Positions 8,289 through 18,987 of a stretch of 37,331 bases of DNA are shown piece by piece (the first letter of the stretch is position 1; each line of letters begins with the position of its first letter). The stretch is from positions 1 to 37,331 of the forward strand of contig JAGTRL010000006.1 in the NCBI GenBank assembly GCA_018261815.1, in the 5' to 3' direction. The DNA is from Pseudomonadota bacterium (lineage in GTDB: Bacteria; Pseudomonadota; Gammaproteobacteria; Burkholderiales; Burkholderiaceae_C). The position numbers and the translations under genes were made by a program. The notes under the pieces are model-generated. The model was not told the origin of the DNA and searched no databases. It worked only from the letters and a program-made list of their open reading frames with translations.

Positions 8289-9251
8289 GTGCCTTCGAGC
8301 CTGGACGGCACCGACGATCCGCCCGACAGCGACGACACCGTTGGCCACGAATTGCGCGAGCTGACGGTCGACGCCGCGCTGCACGGCCAGCGGCTCGACA
8401 AGGCGCTGGTCACGCTGGCGCCTGAGTTCTCGCGCAACCACCTCCAGTCGCTGGTCGAGCGTGGCCACGTGTGTATCGACGGCAAGGTGGCCGAGGTGGT
8501 GGCGCGCAAGCTGCGTGCCGGCCAGAGCCTGCAGTTGGAACTGGTGCCCACCGAAGAGAGCCTCGCCTTCCGGCCGCAGCCGATGGCGCTGGACATCGTC
8601 TTCGAGGACGAGCACTTGCTGGTGCTCGACAAGCCGGCTGGCCTGGTGGTTCACCCGGCAGCCGGCAACTGGTCCGGCACCTTGCTCAACGGTCTGCTGG
8701 CCCATCACGCTGCGGCAGCGCTTCTGCCGCGCGCCGGCATCGTTCACCGCCTGGACAAGGACACCTCGGGCCTGATGGTGGTGGGCAAGACCCTGCCCGC
8801 GGTGACCGCGCTGTCGCGAGCCATCGCCGCACGCGAGGTGCACCGCCACTACCTGGCGCTGGCCCACGGCCGCGTGCCCTGGGACGAGCGAAGCGTCGAT
8901 GCAGCCATCGCCCGTGATCCGGTCTCCCGAGTCCGCATGGCGGTGCTGGCCTCGGGCAAGCCGGCACGCACCGACCTGCAATGTGTCGCCCGGGCCGCGG
9001 CCTACAGTGCGCTGGCGTGCAAGCTGCACACCGGCCGTACCCACCAGATCCGCGTGCACCTGGCGTGGCTGGGCCATCCACTGGTGGCGGATCTGCTGTA
9101 TGGCGGCGCGCTTGCTCTGGGGCTGCGCCGCCAGGCGCTGCATGCCGCGCGGCTGCGGCTGCAGCATCCGATCGGCGGCGCCTGGTTGGACTTCGAGCGT
9201 CTGCCGCCTGCCGATTTTTCCAAGGCCTGGGCACAGGTCACGCAAGGCTGA
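8289..9251 (+). CDS. rluD: 23S rRNA pseudouridine(1911/1915/1917) synthase RluD
   Basis: Makes the pseudouridines of helix 69 in 23S rRNA, needed for normal 50S function. The preferred GTG start at 8289 gives 320 residues. An S4 RNA-binding domain begins near residue 28 (HGQRLDKALV, then NHLQSLVERGHVCIDG). The catalytic domain carries IVHRLDKDTSGLMVVGKT with catalytic D156, followed by GRTHQIRVHLAWLGHPLVADLLYGG. The GTG is preceded by AGGGAG at 8277-8282, an ideal ribosome binding site. An in-frame ATG at 8223 would add 22 residues, but it overlaps the bamD start and would translate through the bamD -10 box. A still longer reading lies antisense within bamD. Confidence 0.93.
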   Translation: MPSSLDGTDDPPDSDDTVGHELRELTVDAALHGQRLDKALVTLAPEFSRNHLQSLVERGHVCIDGKVAEVVARKLRAGQSLQLELVPTEESLAFRPQPMALDIVFEDEHLLVLDKPAGLVVHPAAGNWSGTLLNGLLAHHAAAALLPRAGIVHRLDKDTSGLMVVGKTLPAVTALSRAIAAREVHRHYLALAHGRVPWDERSVDAAIARDPVSRVRMAVLASGKPARTDLQCVARAAAYSALACKLHTGRTHQIRVHLAWLGHPLVADLLYGGALALGLRRQALHAARLRLQHPIGGAWLDFERLPPADFSKAWAQVTQG

Positions 9252-9274
9252 AGCCGCCGTCCCGGCAGCGGCGT

Positions 9275-9280
9275 TACAAT
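9275..9280 (+). promoter_or_regulatory. Candidate -10 for the scpB-rluB transcript
   Basis: TACAAT (in GCGTTACAATGCG) lies 24 bases after the rluD stop. The same TAnAAT-GCG style appears before ndk and hisZ in this window. No good -35 is visible. If used, the scpB mRNA would have a leader of about 230 bases. Confidence 0.45.
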
Positions 9281-9373
9281 GCGCCGAAATTGGCGCTGCG
9301 CCCGAACACGGCAAACCGATCCGGGCCGCACCCGACGCCATCCATCCGCCCCCGAGGCGCAGGACCTTCTACT

Positions 9374-9487
9374 GTCGAGTAGCACCAGGGCAAGCCTGAT
9401 CCGGCTGTCCCTACTGACATGAGCTTCGATCCACCGACGGTGCGTGACGCACCGCGAACCACGGGTGAACCCCGCGGCCTTCGGGCC
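9374..9487 (+). ncRNA. Candidate structured 5' leader of scpB
   Basis: Consecutive potential stems precede scpB. A: GTC(g)AGTAG at 9374-9382 with CTACTGAC at 9411-9418, enclosing an inner CAGG/CCTG hairpin (9386-9389 with 9395-9398). B: GGTGCG at 9439-9444 with CGCACC at 9448-9453. C: CGGG at 9462-9465 with CCCG at 9471-9474. D: GGCC-TTCG-GGCC at 9476-9487, a UUCG tetraloop. The arrangement suggests a folded leader or cis-regulatory RNA. I do not recognise a known riboswitch class. High GC makes chance stems common, so this is tentative. The rest of the 262-base gap holds only the candidate promoter and a mini-ORF. Confidence 0.35.
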
Positions 9488-9490
9488 TAG
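9419..9490 (+). CDS. Possible 23-codon leader ORF upstream of scpB
   Basis: ATG at 9419 opens a frame of 23 codons ending in TAG at 9488-9490, 23 bases before the scpB ATG. The peptide would begin [10 protein letters not shown] and end in TGEPRGLRA. It spans hairpins B to D of the leader, and its stop directly follows the UUCG hairpin. No clear ribosome binding site precedes the ATG, and I know no family for it. It could be chance; only conservation or ribosome profiling would show that it is translated. Confidence 0.2.
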   Translation: MSFDPPTVRDAPRTTGEPRGLRA

Positions 9491-9513
9491 ATCCAACCAC
9501 AAGCACGTTGTCC

Positions 9514-10193
<680 letters not shown>

Positions 10194-10197
<4 letters not shown>

Positions 10198-12173
10198 ACC
10201 CACAAGATTCCGATTTGCCAGGCGTCAGCGCGCCGCAGGCCGACATGGCCGAAGGCGCCACACCGGATCCGGCTGCGCCCCAGGAAGCAGCGGTCGTGGT
10301 CGAAAAGCGCCGGCGCGCGCCACGCAAGAAGCCGGTGGTGGCTGTTTCCGATGCGCCTGAATCTTCGGCTGCCAATCTGCCCGAGGCCGTGCCCACCGAG
10401 TCGCCCGCCGAGCCGGCGACGACCGAAGCCGCGAGCACGGCTCAGGCTTCCGAGCCGGCGTCATCCGCAGAACCAGCGGGCGATGCACCGAGCTCTGCGC
10501 AAGGTAGCGCCGTGCCGCGCGAAGGCGGGCGGCGCAACCGCAACCGCCGGCGCGGCCGGCGTGGCGGCGACGCAGCGCGTGACCTGGCCGGCAACGCTGC
10601 CGTGGACGGCGTGACCGCCGGCGAAGGCGATGCCGCGCCCGCTGCGGCCGAGGCACGCATGCATTTGCCCCAGCCCGAGGTCGGCGAGGTCTTCGCCAAC
10701 GTCGTGTCCGGCGCCTATGACGTCGAGACACCGCCGGCAGAGGGCGAAAGCCTGCCGCTGGTGCCGCCCAAGCGTGTGCTGGCGGCGGAGCCCGATGCGC
10801 CCAAGCTGCAGAAGGTGCTGGCTCAGGCCGGCATCGGCTCGCGTCGCGACATGGAGCAGCTGGTGGCCGAAGGCCGCATCACCGTCAACGGTGAGCCTGC
10901 ACACGTGGGCCAGCGCATCTCCTTCGGCGACCAGCTGCGCATCGACGGCAAGGTGATCAAGGCGCGCATCGCGCCGCCGCCGCCGCGCGTGCTGGCCTAT
11001 CACAAGCCTGCGGGCGAGGTGGTCACGCACGACGACCCGCAGCACCGGCCCACCGTGTTCCGCCGCCTGCCGCGCCTGCCGCAGGGCAAGTGGCAGTCGG
11101 TCGGACGCCTGGACATCAACACCGAAGGGCTGCTGCTGTTCACCAACTCGGGTGAGCTGGCCAATCAGCTGATGCATCCGCGCTTTGGCGTCGAGCGTGA
11201 GTACGCCGTGCGCGTGCTCGGCGTGGTCGACGAGGCCGAACGCGAACGCCTGCTGCAGGGCGTGGAGATCGACGGCCAGACCTGTGCCTTCAAGAGCATC
11301 GAGGACGGCGGCGGCGAAGGCGCCAACCGCTGGTACCGAGTGGTCATCACCGAAGGCCGCAATCGCGAGGTGCGCAGGCTGTTCGAGGCCGTGGGCCATG
11401 CGGTGAGCCGGCTGATCCGCGTGCGCTACGGTTCGGTGGTGCTGCCGCGCGGCCTGCGCCGCGGCCTGTGGGTCGACCTGGATGAGGTGGACGTGTGGAC
11501 GCTGCGCCGCATGGCGCGGCCGAACCCGCGGCCACCGGCACCCAATGGCGAGGGCGCCGAGGCCGGGCCGCCGCAGCCGCGTGCCGACAGCGAGCGGCGC
11601 GGCCGCCGCGGTGGCCGCAAGGGCCGCAACGATCGGCGCCGCGAGGGCGGTGAGCGTCCGCCGCGCATCGATGCCGCCTTGCCTTTCGAGCGTCCCGAAC
11701 GCGGCCCGCGGCCTGAGCGCGCTGAGCGTGGCGAAGGCGGCCCGATCCCCAACCCGCTGCAGCAGACCTTCGACAAGCGCGCCATCCAGCAGGCGCGTGC
11801 GCAGCGCGAGATCAACGAGGACGGGCCGATCCCCAACCCGCTGCAGCAGACCTTCGACAAGCGCGCCATCCAGCAGGAGCGTACGCGCCGCGTCGAGATC
11901 AGCGAGGACGGCCCGATCCCCAACCCGCTGCAACAGACCTATGACAAGCGCTTCGTGCAAAAGGGTCCGGGGCTGAACCTGGGCCGCGGCGGCGGTGGCG
12001 GCAAGAAGAAGCCGGCCGCACCGCGTCAGCCCGACCCGATGCAGACCGCGGTGGGCTACATCGGCGCCGATGCATTCACCCGCAAGTCGGCTGCGGGCCG
12101 CGGTGCGCGGCCGAACCGCGGCAAGCCCGGCGGGCGCAGCGGCGGTGGCGGCGGAGGTGGCCGCGGCCGCTAG
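10194..12173 (+). CDS. rluB: 23S rRNA pseudouridine(2605) synthase RluB with long disordered tails
   Basis: Isomerises U2605 of 23S rRNA. It has 659 residues, over twice the E. coli length (about 290). Residues 1-200 are low complexity (Ala/Glu/Pro/Arg with a basic RRRAPRKK patch). The S4 domain starts near 204 ([20 protein letters not shown]). The catalytic motif is [17 protein letters not shown] with D307, followed by [20 protein letters not shown]. Residues about 435-659 are a second basic, Gly/Arg-rich tail holding three near-identical copies of [18 protein letters not shown] and ending in a Gly/Arg cluster. The tails probably bind RNA or ribosomes non-specifically; that is inference. It overlaps scpB by four bases. 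Confidence 0.93.
11739..11963 (+). repeat. Three in-frame repeats in the RluB C-terminal tail
   Basis: Copies start at 11739, 11823 and 11910 (residues 516, 544 and 573), spaced 84 and 87 bases. Each encodes [10 protein letters not shown](F/Y)DKR followed by AIQQ or FVQK. The DNA is nearly identical over the core, suggesting recent duplication or protein-level selection. The linkers are basic and acidic ([21 protein letters not shown]). Confidence 0.9.
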
Positions 12174-12219
12174 GTCCGCCGGCTCGCGCCCGCGCGACTG
12201 CGCGGACGGCCTGCCGGGT

Positions 12220-12225
12220 TAGAAT
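12220..12225 (+). promoter_or_regulatory. Candidate ndk -10 element
   Basis: TAGAAT (in GGGTTAGAATGCAAAG) lies 40 bases upstream of the ndk ATG in the short rluB-ndk gap. It has the TAnAAT-GC form seen before scpB and hisZ. The -35 region is not convincing. Confidence 0.5.
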
Positions 12226-12265
12226 GCAAAGCTTTGCCAAGTCCTTGATTCAGGAGAGTTTTTTC

Positions 12266-12691
12266 ATGGCCACCGAACGTACCCTGTCGATCATCAAGCC
12301 CGATGCCGTGGCGAAGAACGTGATCGGCCAGATCTACGCCCGCTTCGAATCCGCCGGCCTGAAGATCGCCGCCGCGCGCATGGCCCATCTGTCGCGTGCC
12401 GAGGCCGAGGCCTTCTATGCCGTGCACAAGGCGCGTCCGTTCTTCAACGACCTCGTCAGCTTCATGATCTCCGGCCCGGTGATGATCCAGGTGCTCGAAG
12501 GGGAAGGTGCCATCGCGCGCAACCGCGAGCTGATGGGCGCCACCGACCCGAAGAAGGCCGAGAAGGGCACGATCCGCGCCGACTTTGCCGACAGCATCGA
12601 CGCCAACGCGGTGCATGGCTCCGACGCCGCGGAGACCGCGGCGGTGGAGATTGCCTTCTTCTTCCCGGGCATGAGCATCTACAGCCGTTGA
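12266..12691 (+). CDS. ndk: Nucleoside-diphosphate kinase
   Basis: Balances NTP and dNTP pools by transferring a gamma phosphate through a phospho-histidine. It has 141 residues, the normal length. The N-terminus [20 protein letters not shown] is characteristic, and the catalytic His is H117 in NAVHGSD. The ATG at 12266 follows a strong ribosome binding site (AGGAGAG, 12252-12258); the upstream in-frame ATG lacks one and overlaps the promoter. The rlmN frame begins at or shortly after its stop. Confidence 0.97.
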   Translation: MATERTLSIIKPDAVAKNVIGQIYARFESAGLKIAAARMAHLSRAEAEAFYAVHKARPFFNDLVSFMISGPVMIQVLEGEGAIARNRELMGATDPKKAEKGTIRADFADSIDANAVHGSDAAETAAVEIAFFFPGMSIYSR

Positions 12692-12720
12692 CGGCGGCGA
12701 GCGGCAGGTCGCAGCAGCGC

Positions 12721-13872
12721 ATGGGCGCGGTCAACCTTCTCGAATTCGACCTCGACGGCCTGGCAGCCTACTGCGACGGCCTCGGGGAGAAGCGTTTTCG
12801 TGCGCAGCAGCTGTTCCGTTGGCTGCACCAGAGGGGTGAGGCCGACTTCTCGCGCATGTCCGACCTGGCGCGTTCGCTGCGCGACAAGCTGGCCGGCGTG
12901 GCCGTGGTGCAGGCGCCGGCCTTGATCAGCGAGCAGGCTTCCGCCGACGGCACCATCAAGTGGCTGTTCGACGTGGGCCAGGGCAATGCGGTGGAGACGG
13001 TGTTCATCCCCGAGGTCGACCGCGGCACGCTGTGCGTGTCCTCGCAGGCTGGCTGCGCGGTGGGCTGCCGCTTCTGTGCCACCGGCCACCAGGGCTTCAG
13101 CCGCAACCTGCGCACGGCCGAGATCGTCGGCCAGCTGTGGTTTGCCGAGCGGCGCCTGCGCGAAAAGCTGCAACTGCCCGAGGGCGAGCGTGCCGTCAGC
13201 AACGTGGTGATGATGGGCATGGGCGAGCCGCTGCAGAACTACGCGGCACTGGTCCCGGCACTGCGCGTGATGCTCGACGACCATGCCTATGGCCTGTCGC
13301 GGCGCCGGGTCACCGTCTCGACCTCGGGCGTGGTGCCGATGATCGACCGACTGCGCGACGATTGTCCGGTGGCGCTGGCAGTGTCGCTGCATGCGCCGAA
13401 CGATGCGCTGCGCAGCGAACTGGTGCCGCTGAACCGCAAGTACCCGCTGGCCGAGCTGTTGCAGGCTTGCACGCGCTACCTGGACGCGGCACCGCGCGAC
13501 TTCATCACGCTGGAGTACTGCATGCTGCACGAGGTGAACGACACGCCCGAGCTGGCCCGCCAACTGGTACGGCTGGTGCACGGGCTGGAAGGCGATGCGC
13601 CGGCGCTGCGCTGCAAGCTGAACCTGATTCCCTTCAACCCCTTCCCGGAATCCGGCTTGGTGCGCTCGACGCCGCAGCGCGTGGCCGCCTTCGCCGAGTT
13701 GCTGCGCGAGGCGGGCGTAGTGACCACAGTGCGCAAGACTCGCGGCGACGACATCGCCGCCGCCTGCGGGCAGCTGGCCGGCGAGGTGCAGGACCGCACG
13801 CAGGTGCATCAGCGCATGCGGCGCGTGCCGGTCCGCATCCATGCCGCGGCCTCGGGCGGGGGCGTGGCATGA
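12721..13872 (+). CDS. rlmN: 23S rRNA (A2503-C2) / tRNA (A37-C2) methyltransferase RlmN
   Basis: Radical SAM enzyme of 383 residues (E. coli 384). The 4Fe-4S cysteines C112, C116 and C119 lie in [16 protein letters not shown]. The methylation-cycle cysteines are C105 (TLCVSSQAG) and C349 ([11 protein letters not shown]), with the same spacing as E. coli C118 and C355. [11 protein letters not shown] is a further hallmark. I chose the ATG at 12721 for length match; an in-frame TTG at 12688, overlapping the ndk stop, would add 11 residues and cannot be excluded. The stop overlaps the pilW ATG. In many bacteria it also modifies tRNA A37. Confidence 0.96.
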   Translation: MGAVNLLEFDLDGLAAYCDGLGEKRFRAQQLFRWLHQRGEADFSRMSDLARSLRDKLAGVAVVQAPALISEQASADGTIKWLFDVGQGNAVETVFIPEVDRGTLCVSSQAGCAVGCRFCATGHQGFSRNLRTAEIVGQLWFAERRLREKLQLPEGERAVSNVVMMGMGEPLQNYAALVPALRVMLDDHAYGLSRRRVTVSTSGVVPMIDRLRDDCPVALAVSLHAPNDALRSELVPLNRKYPLAELLQACTRYLDAAPRDFITLEYCMLHEVNDTPELARQLVRLVHGLEGDAPALRCKLNLIPFNPFPESGLVRSTPQRVAAFAELLREAGVVTTVRKTRGDDIAAACGQLAGEVQDRTQVHQRMRRVPVRIHAAASGGGVA

Positions 13873-14675
13873 CCCGCCTTTTGGCCTGCTTGGTGTCCGT
13901 CCTGCTGGCCTTTGTGCTGGCAGGCTGCACCAGCACCGTCACCCGCACCGAAGCCAAGGCCGACGCCAAGGAGGCGCCGGCCAAGCCGGACGCGCAGTCG
14001 CTGCAGCGCAGCGCTGCAGTGCGCCTGGAGCTGGCGTCGCTGTACTTCGGCAAGGGCGAATTTCAGACCGCGCTGAACGAAGTGAAGCTGGCCATCCAGG
14101 CCAACCCCGAATACGGCGCGGCCTACAACCTCAGCGGCCTGATCTATGCGGCCCTGGGCAACATGGCACAGGCCGATGCCAGTTTCAACCGCGCGCTGCA
14201 GATCAACCCGCGCGACGGCGACACGATGCAGAACTACGGCTGGGTGCTGTGCCAGAACAAACGTTTTGCTGAAGCCGACGTACAGTTCCAGCAGGCCCTG
14301 GTGCAGCCCAACTACCGCGGCGCTGCCAGGACGCTGCGTGCCATGGGCCTGTGCCAGGCGCGCGACAACCGGTTGGCCGACGCCGAGGCGTCGTTGCTGC
14401 GCTCCTACCAGATCGACCCAAGCAGCGGCGAAACCGCCTATACGCTGGCCGACGTGCAGTACCGCCGCGGCGAGTACGAGCGTGCACGCTTCTATATCGA
14501 CCGCGTCAACAAGTCGACCGAACAGTCCAACGCACAGACGCTGTGGCTGGGTTCGCGCATTGAATACAAGCTGGGCAACCGGGCGCTGGCGTTCGGCCTG
14601 GGCGACCAACTGCGCAAGCGCTACCCGCAGTCGCCGGAAGCCTTGGCCTACGAACAGGGCCGTTTCAATGACTGA
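13869..14675 (+). CDS. pilW: Type IV pilus biogenesis/stability lipoprotein PilW (PilF)
   Basis: TPR lipoprotein (268 residues) that helps the secretin PilQ assemble in the outer membrane in type IV pilus systems. A signal peptide ([17 protein letters not shown]) ends in a lipobox with C19 as the predicted lipid anchor. TPR units follow from about residue 55: [37 protein letters not shown] and [15 protein letters not shown]. The ATG overlaps the rlmN stop and the TGA overlaps the rodZ ATG, so it sits in a coupled run. The identity is supported by both the TPR pattern and the rlmN-pilW-rodZ-ispG order. A generic TPR lipoprotein is the alternative. Confidence 0.9.
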   Translation: MTRLLACLVSVLLAFVLAGCTSTVTRTEAKADAKEAPAKPDAQSLQRSAAVRLELASLYFGKGEFQTALNEVKLAIQANPEYGAAYNLSGLIYAALGNMAQADASFNRALQINPRDGDTMQNYGWVLCQNKRFAEADVQFQQALVQPNYRGAARTLRAMGLCQARDNRLADAEASLLRSYQIDPSSGETAYTLADVQYRRGEYERARFYIDRVNKSTEQSNAQTLWLGSRIEYKLGNRALAFGLGDQLRKRYPQSPEALAYEQGRFND

Positions 14676-15585
14676 GCGCGAAGGCGCGGCGGATGGCGGC
14701 CTGGGCTCGGGCGCCGGTGCGATGCTGCGCGCCGCGCGCGAGCGCCAGGGCTTGCACATTGCGGCGTTGGCCGCAGCCATCAAGATTCCGCAGCGCAAGC
14801 TCGAGGCGCTCGAGGCCGACCGCTTCGACGAACTTCCCGACGCCACCTTCGCCCGTGCGCTGGCCATGACGGTCTGCCGCGCACTGAAGATCGATGCCGC
14901 GCCGGTGCTGGCGCAGCTTCCACAGGTGGGCGGCAAAGGCCTGGCTGCTGTCGCCGGCGGCCTGAACGCCCCTTTCCGCGATCGTCCGGGGCGTGCCGAA
15001 CCGACTGACTTCAGCCCCCTGCGCCATCCGCTGTCCTGGGCTGCATTGGCGGTGCTGGGGGCGGCCGCTGCGGTGTTCGTGCTTCCCCCAGGCTGGTGGG
15101 AAGCCTTCTGGCCTGCCAGCGCACCGGTTCAAGTACCCGCCGCGCCGGCGTCCGCCTCCGCTGCAGCCGCCGCAGCGTCCACGGACCCCTCCGTGTCGCC
15201 AGCGTCGGCACCGTCCCCGGCGGCTTCGGACAACCTTTCAGCCACGCCCGCGACTTTCAGCGGCAGCGCGGCGGTGGCGCCCGCGGTGGAGGTGGTGCAT
15301 TCGGTTCCGGGCGCCGAGACGGGTGCCAGCGCTGTGGTCGACACTGCCGGCGGCTTGGCCGTGCTGCGGGCCACGGATGCCACCTGGGTCGAGGTGGTCG
15401 ATGCCGGCGGGCAGGTGCTGGTGCAGCGGCTGTTGCAGCCCGGCGAAAGCCTGGGGCTGAACGGGAAACTGCCCTTCAAGCTGAAAATCGGCAATGCCGC
15501 GGCCACGCAGTTGCAGTTCCGCGGGCAGGGCGTGGACCTGGCCCCGGTCACGCGAGACAACGTGGCCCGTCTCGAACTGAATTGA
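14668..15585 (+). CDS. rodZ: RodZ-type helix-turn-helix membrane protein
   Basis: RodZ (305 residues) links MreB filaments to the cell-wall elongation machinery. Residues about 18-85 are the HTH_25 domain ([20 protein letters not shown], then [18 protein letters not shown]). A transmembrane segment lies at 122-140 ([18 protein letters not shown]). A Pro/Ala/Ser-rich periplasmic linker runs to about 225. The C-terminal DUF4115-type domain has [19 protein letters not shown] and [13 protein letters not shown]. The ATG at 14668 overlaps the pilW TGA. Domain order is the normal RodZ order. ispG follows after 10 bases, as in E. coli. Confidence 0.93.
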   Translation: MTEREGAADGGLGSGAGAMLRAARERQGLHIAALAAAIKIPQRKLEALEADRFDELPDATFARALAMTVCRALKIDAAPVLAQLPQVGGKGLAAVAGGLNAPFRDRPGRAEPTDFSPLRHPLSWAALAVLGAAAAVFVLPPGWWEAFWPASAPVQVPAAPASASAAAAAASTDPSVSPASAPSPAASDNLSATPATFSGSAAVAPAVEVVHSVPGAETGASAVVDTAGGLAVLRATDATWVEVVDAGGQVLVQRLLQPGESLGLNGKLPFKLKIGNAAATQLQFRGQGVDLAPVTRDNVARLELN

Positions 15586-15595
15586 CGCGCAGACT

Positions 15596-16876
<1,281 letters not shown>

Positions 16877-16927
16877 CGCCAGCGGCGCTCCCCCCAGGGG
16901 GCGCCGCTGGCGGCCCGGCAAAGCCGG
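16877..16927. repeat. Large palindrome, repeat-element-like, between ispG and hisS
   Basis: Directly after the ispG stop, CGCCAGCGGCG (16877-16887) pairs with CGCCGCTGGCG (16902-16912). The pairing continues inward as CTCCC with GGGGG-type pairs, giving about 16 bp and a 4-base loop. A second small hairpin, CCGGC-AAA-GCCGG, occupies 16915-16927. The look is of dispersed intergenic palindromes that I remember from Comamonadaceae and relatives. It may stop or stabilise transcripts, but there is no U-tract. Only one copy is in this window. Confidence 0.6.
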
Positions 16928-16972
16928 CTCCGCGGCGGCTACTTGAAGGTACGGCGCGAACAGCAACAACCC

Positions 16973-18259
16973 ATGGCAGAACCCATCCAGGCCGTCAAAG
17001 GCATGAACGACATCCTGCCGCCGGAATCGGCGCGCTGGGAATGGTTCGAGCTCCAGGTGCGCGAGCTGATGCACCGCTACGGCTACCTGAATGTGCGCAC
17101 ACCCATCGTCGAGCCCACGCCGCTGTTCGTGCGCGGACTGGGCGAGGTCACCGACATCGTCGAGAAGGAGATGTATTCCTTCGTCGACAGCATGAACGGC
17201 GACCCGCTGACGCTGCGCCCCGAGGCCACCGCGGGCGTGGTGCGAGCGGTCATCGAGCATTCCCTGCTCTACGACGGCGGCAAGCGACTCTTCTATGTCG
17301 GCCCCATGTTCAGGCACGAGAAGCCGCAGCGCGGCCGCTACCGGCAGTTCCATCAGGTGGGGGTCGAGGCGCTGGGCTTTGCAGGCCCCGATGTGGACGC
17401 CGAGGTGATCCTGATGGCGCGCTCGCTGTGGCGCGACCTGGGCCTGGCCGAGGTGCGGCTCGAGGTCAACAGCCTGGGCCAGCCCGAGGAGCGGCGCGCC
17501 CACCGCGCGGCCTTGGTGAAGCACTTCGAGCAGCACCAGGAGTTGCTCGACGCCGACGCGAAGCGCCGCCTGCACAGCAATCCGCTGCGCATCCTGGACT
17601 CCAAGAACCCGGCCATGCAGGCAATGGTGGATGCCGCACCGAAGCTGATGGACTACCTGGGCGAGGCCTCGCTGAAACACTTCGACGCGGTGCTTGCCGT
17701 GCTTGATGCGGTCGGTCAGCCCTACCGCATCAACCCGCGGTTGGTGCGGGGCATGGACTACTACAACCTGACGGTGTTCGAGTGGGTCACCGACAAGCTC
17801 GGTGCGCAGGGCACGCTGTGCGGCGGCGGGCGCTACGACGGCCTGTTCGAGTTGATCGGCGGCAAGCCGGCACCGGCGGTCGGTTGGGGCCTGGGCATCG
17901 AACGCGTTCTTGACCTGCTCAAGCAGGAAGGCATCGACCCCGCGGCGCGCCCCTGGGACGCCTATGTGGTGATCCCCGAAGCGGCCGCGCTGCCGCTGGC
18001 CACCGCCACCGCCGAGGCGCTTCGCGCTGCGGGTCTGTCGGTGTTGCTGCACGCCGCCGGCAAGGACGGCCCGGGCAGCATGAAGTCGCAGTTCAAGAAG
18101 GCCGATGCCAGCGGCGCGCGGCACGCGCTGATCTTCGGCGCTGACGAGCTGGCGCGCGGCGAGGTGGCCATCAAGCCGCTGCGCGATGCCGCGGCGGTGC
18201 AGCGCACCCGTTCGCTGGCCGGCGTGGCGCAGTGGGCGCAAGAACTGCGCACCCCATAA
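16973..18259 (+). CDS. hisS: Histidyl-tRNA synthetase
   Basis: Class II aminoacyl-tRNA synthetase charging tRNA-His; 428 residues, the usual length. The N-terminus is [14 protein letters not shown]. Motif 2 is [19 protein letters not shown], the histidine-specific motifs are [15 protein letters not shown] and [14 protein letters not shown], and motif 3 is [13 protein letters not shown]. The C-terminal 90 residues form the anticodon-binding domain ([30 protein letters not shown] region). The ATG at 16973 is preferred over a TTG ten codons upstream. A paralogue without charging function, hisZ, lies at 25605. Confidence 0.98.
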   Translation: MAEPIQAVKGMNDILPPESARWEWFELQVRELMHRYGYLNVRTPIVEPTPLFVRGLGEVTDIVEKEMYSFVDSMNGDPLTLRPEATAGVVRAVIEHSLLYDGGKRLFYVGPMFRHEKPQRGRYRQFHQVGVEALGFAGPDVDAEVILMARSLWRDLGLAEVRLEVNSLGQPEERRAHRAALVKHFEQHQELLDADAKRRLHSNPLRILDSKNPAMQAMVDAAPKLMDYLGEASLKHFDAVLAVLDAVGQPYRINPRLVRGMDYYNLTVFEWVTDKLGAQGTLCGGGRYDGLFELIGGKPAPAVGWGLGIERVLDLLKQEGIDPAARPWDAYVVIPEAAALPLATATAEALRAAGLSVLLHAAGKDGPGSMKSQFKKADASGARHALIFGADELARGEVAIKPLRDAAAVQRTRSLAGVAQWAQELRTP

Positions 18260-18297
18260 TCCGGCACTTTTTCGAATCCGTCTCGCTCGAAGGACCC

Positions 18298-18987
18298 ATG
18301 GCACAACCTCTAGACCTGCAGGAGCAGGAACAGCTCGACGCGCTCAAGACCTTCTGGAAGAGCTACGGCAACCTGATCACCTGGGCACTGATTGCCGCGC
18401 TGGCGGTGTACGCCGGCCTGAACGGCTGGAAGTGGTGGCAGCGCGACCAATCGGCCAAGGCTGCGGCCATGTTCGACCAGCTCGAGCTGGCCGCACAAGG
18501 TGGTGATGCGCAGCGCGCCGGGCAGATCTTCAGCGACCTGAAGGAGCGCTACCCGCGCACCGTGTTCGCCGAACAGGCCGGGCTGCTGGCCGCGCGGGTG
18601 CAGTTCGATCGCGGCCAGGCCGATGCGGCCAAGGCCAGCCTCAGCTGGGTGGCCGACAACGCCAGCGAAGACGAATACAAGACCGTGGCGCGCCTGCGCC
18701 TGGCGGGCTTGCTGCTGCAGGCCAAGGACTACGATGGCGCGCTCAAGCAGCTCGACGCCGCCAAGGCGCCGACCTTCGAAGCCCTGGTCGCCGATCGCCG
18801 TGGCGATGTGCTGCTGGCACAAGGCAAGACGGCCGAAGCGCGCAGCGCCTACCAGTCGGCCTGGAAGGCGATGGACGAGAAGGTCGAGTACCGGCGCCTG
18901 ATCGATGCCAAGCTGACTGCGCTGGGCGCGCCGCCCGCCGCGGCCTCGGCGCCCGCCGCCGCCAAGGTCATGGAGGCCGGCCAGTGA
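18298..18987 (+). CDS. yfgM: YfgM-type ancillary SecYEG translocon subunit
   Basis: Single-pass inner-membrane protein of 229 residues with a periplasmic TPR-like domain. In E. coli YfgM associates with SecYEG and PpiD and supports periplasmic chaperones. A transmembrane helix at about 24-42 (GNLITWALIAALAVYAGL) follows a short acidic cytoplasmic start with LDALKTFWKSY. Helical repeats follow (AEQAGLLAARVQFDRGQA, ARLRLAGLLLQAKDYDGAL, RRGDVLLAQGKTAEAR). The ATG at 18298 is 38 bases after hisS; a longer in-frame start overlaps hisS. The stop overlaps the bamB GTG. The hisS-yfgM-bamB-der order matches E. coli. Confidence 0.92.
   Translation: MAQPLDLQEQEQLDALKTFWKSYGNLITWALIAALAVYAGLNGWKWWQRDQSAKAAAMFDQLELAAQGGDAQRAGQIFSDLKERYPRTVFAEQAGLLAARVQFDRGQADAAKASLSWVADNASEDEYKTVARLRLAGLLLQAKDYDGALKQLDAAKAPTFEALVADRRGDVLLAQGKTAEARSAYQSAWKAMDEKVEYRRLIDAKLTALGAPPAAASAPAAAKVMEAGQ

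Noticed and set aside
10461-11960. Minus-strand open frame of 499 codons with internal repeats opposite rluB
   Set aside because: The repeats are just the antisense of the Rlu[10 protein letters not shown] units; no ribosome binding site or family.
11739-11963. Regularly spaced repeats that might be a CRISPR-like array
   Set aside because: Only three units, in frame, 84-87 bases apart, with translated linkers and no cas genes; it is a protein repeat.
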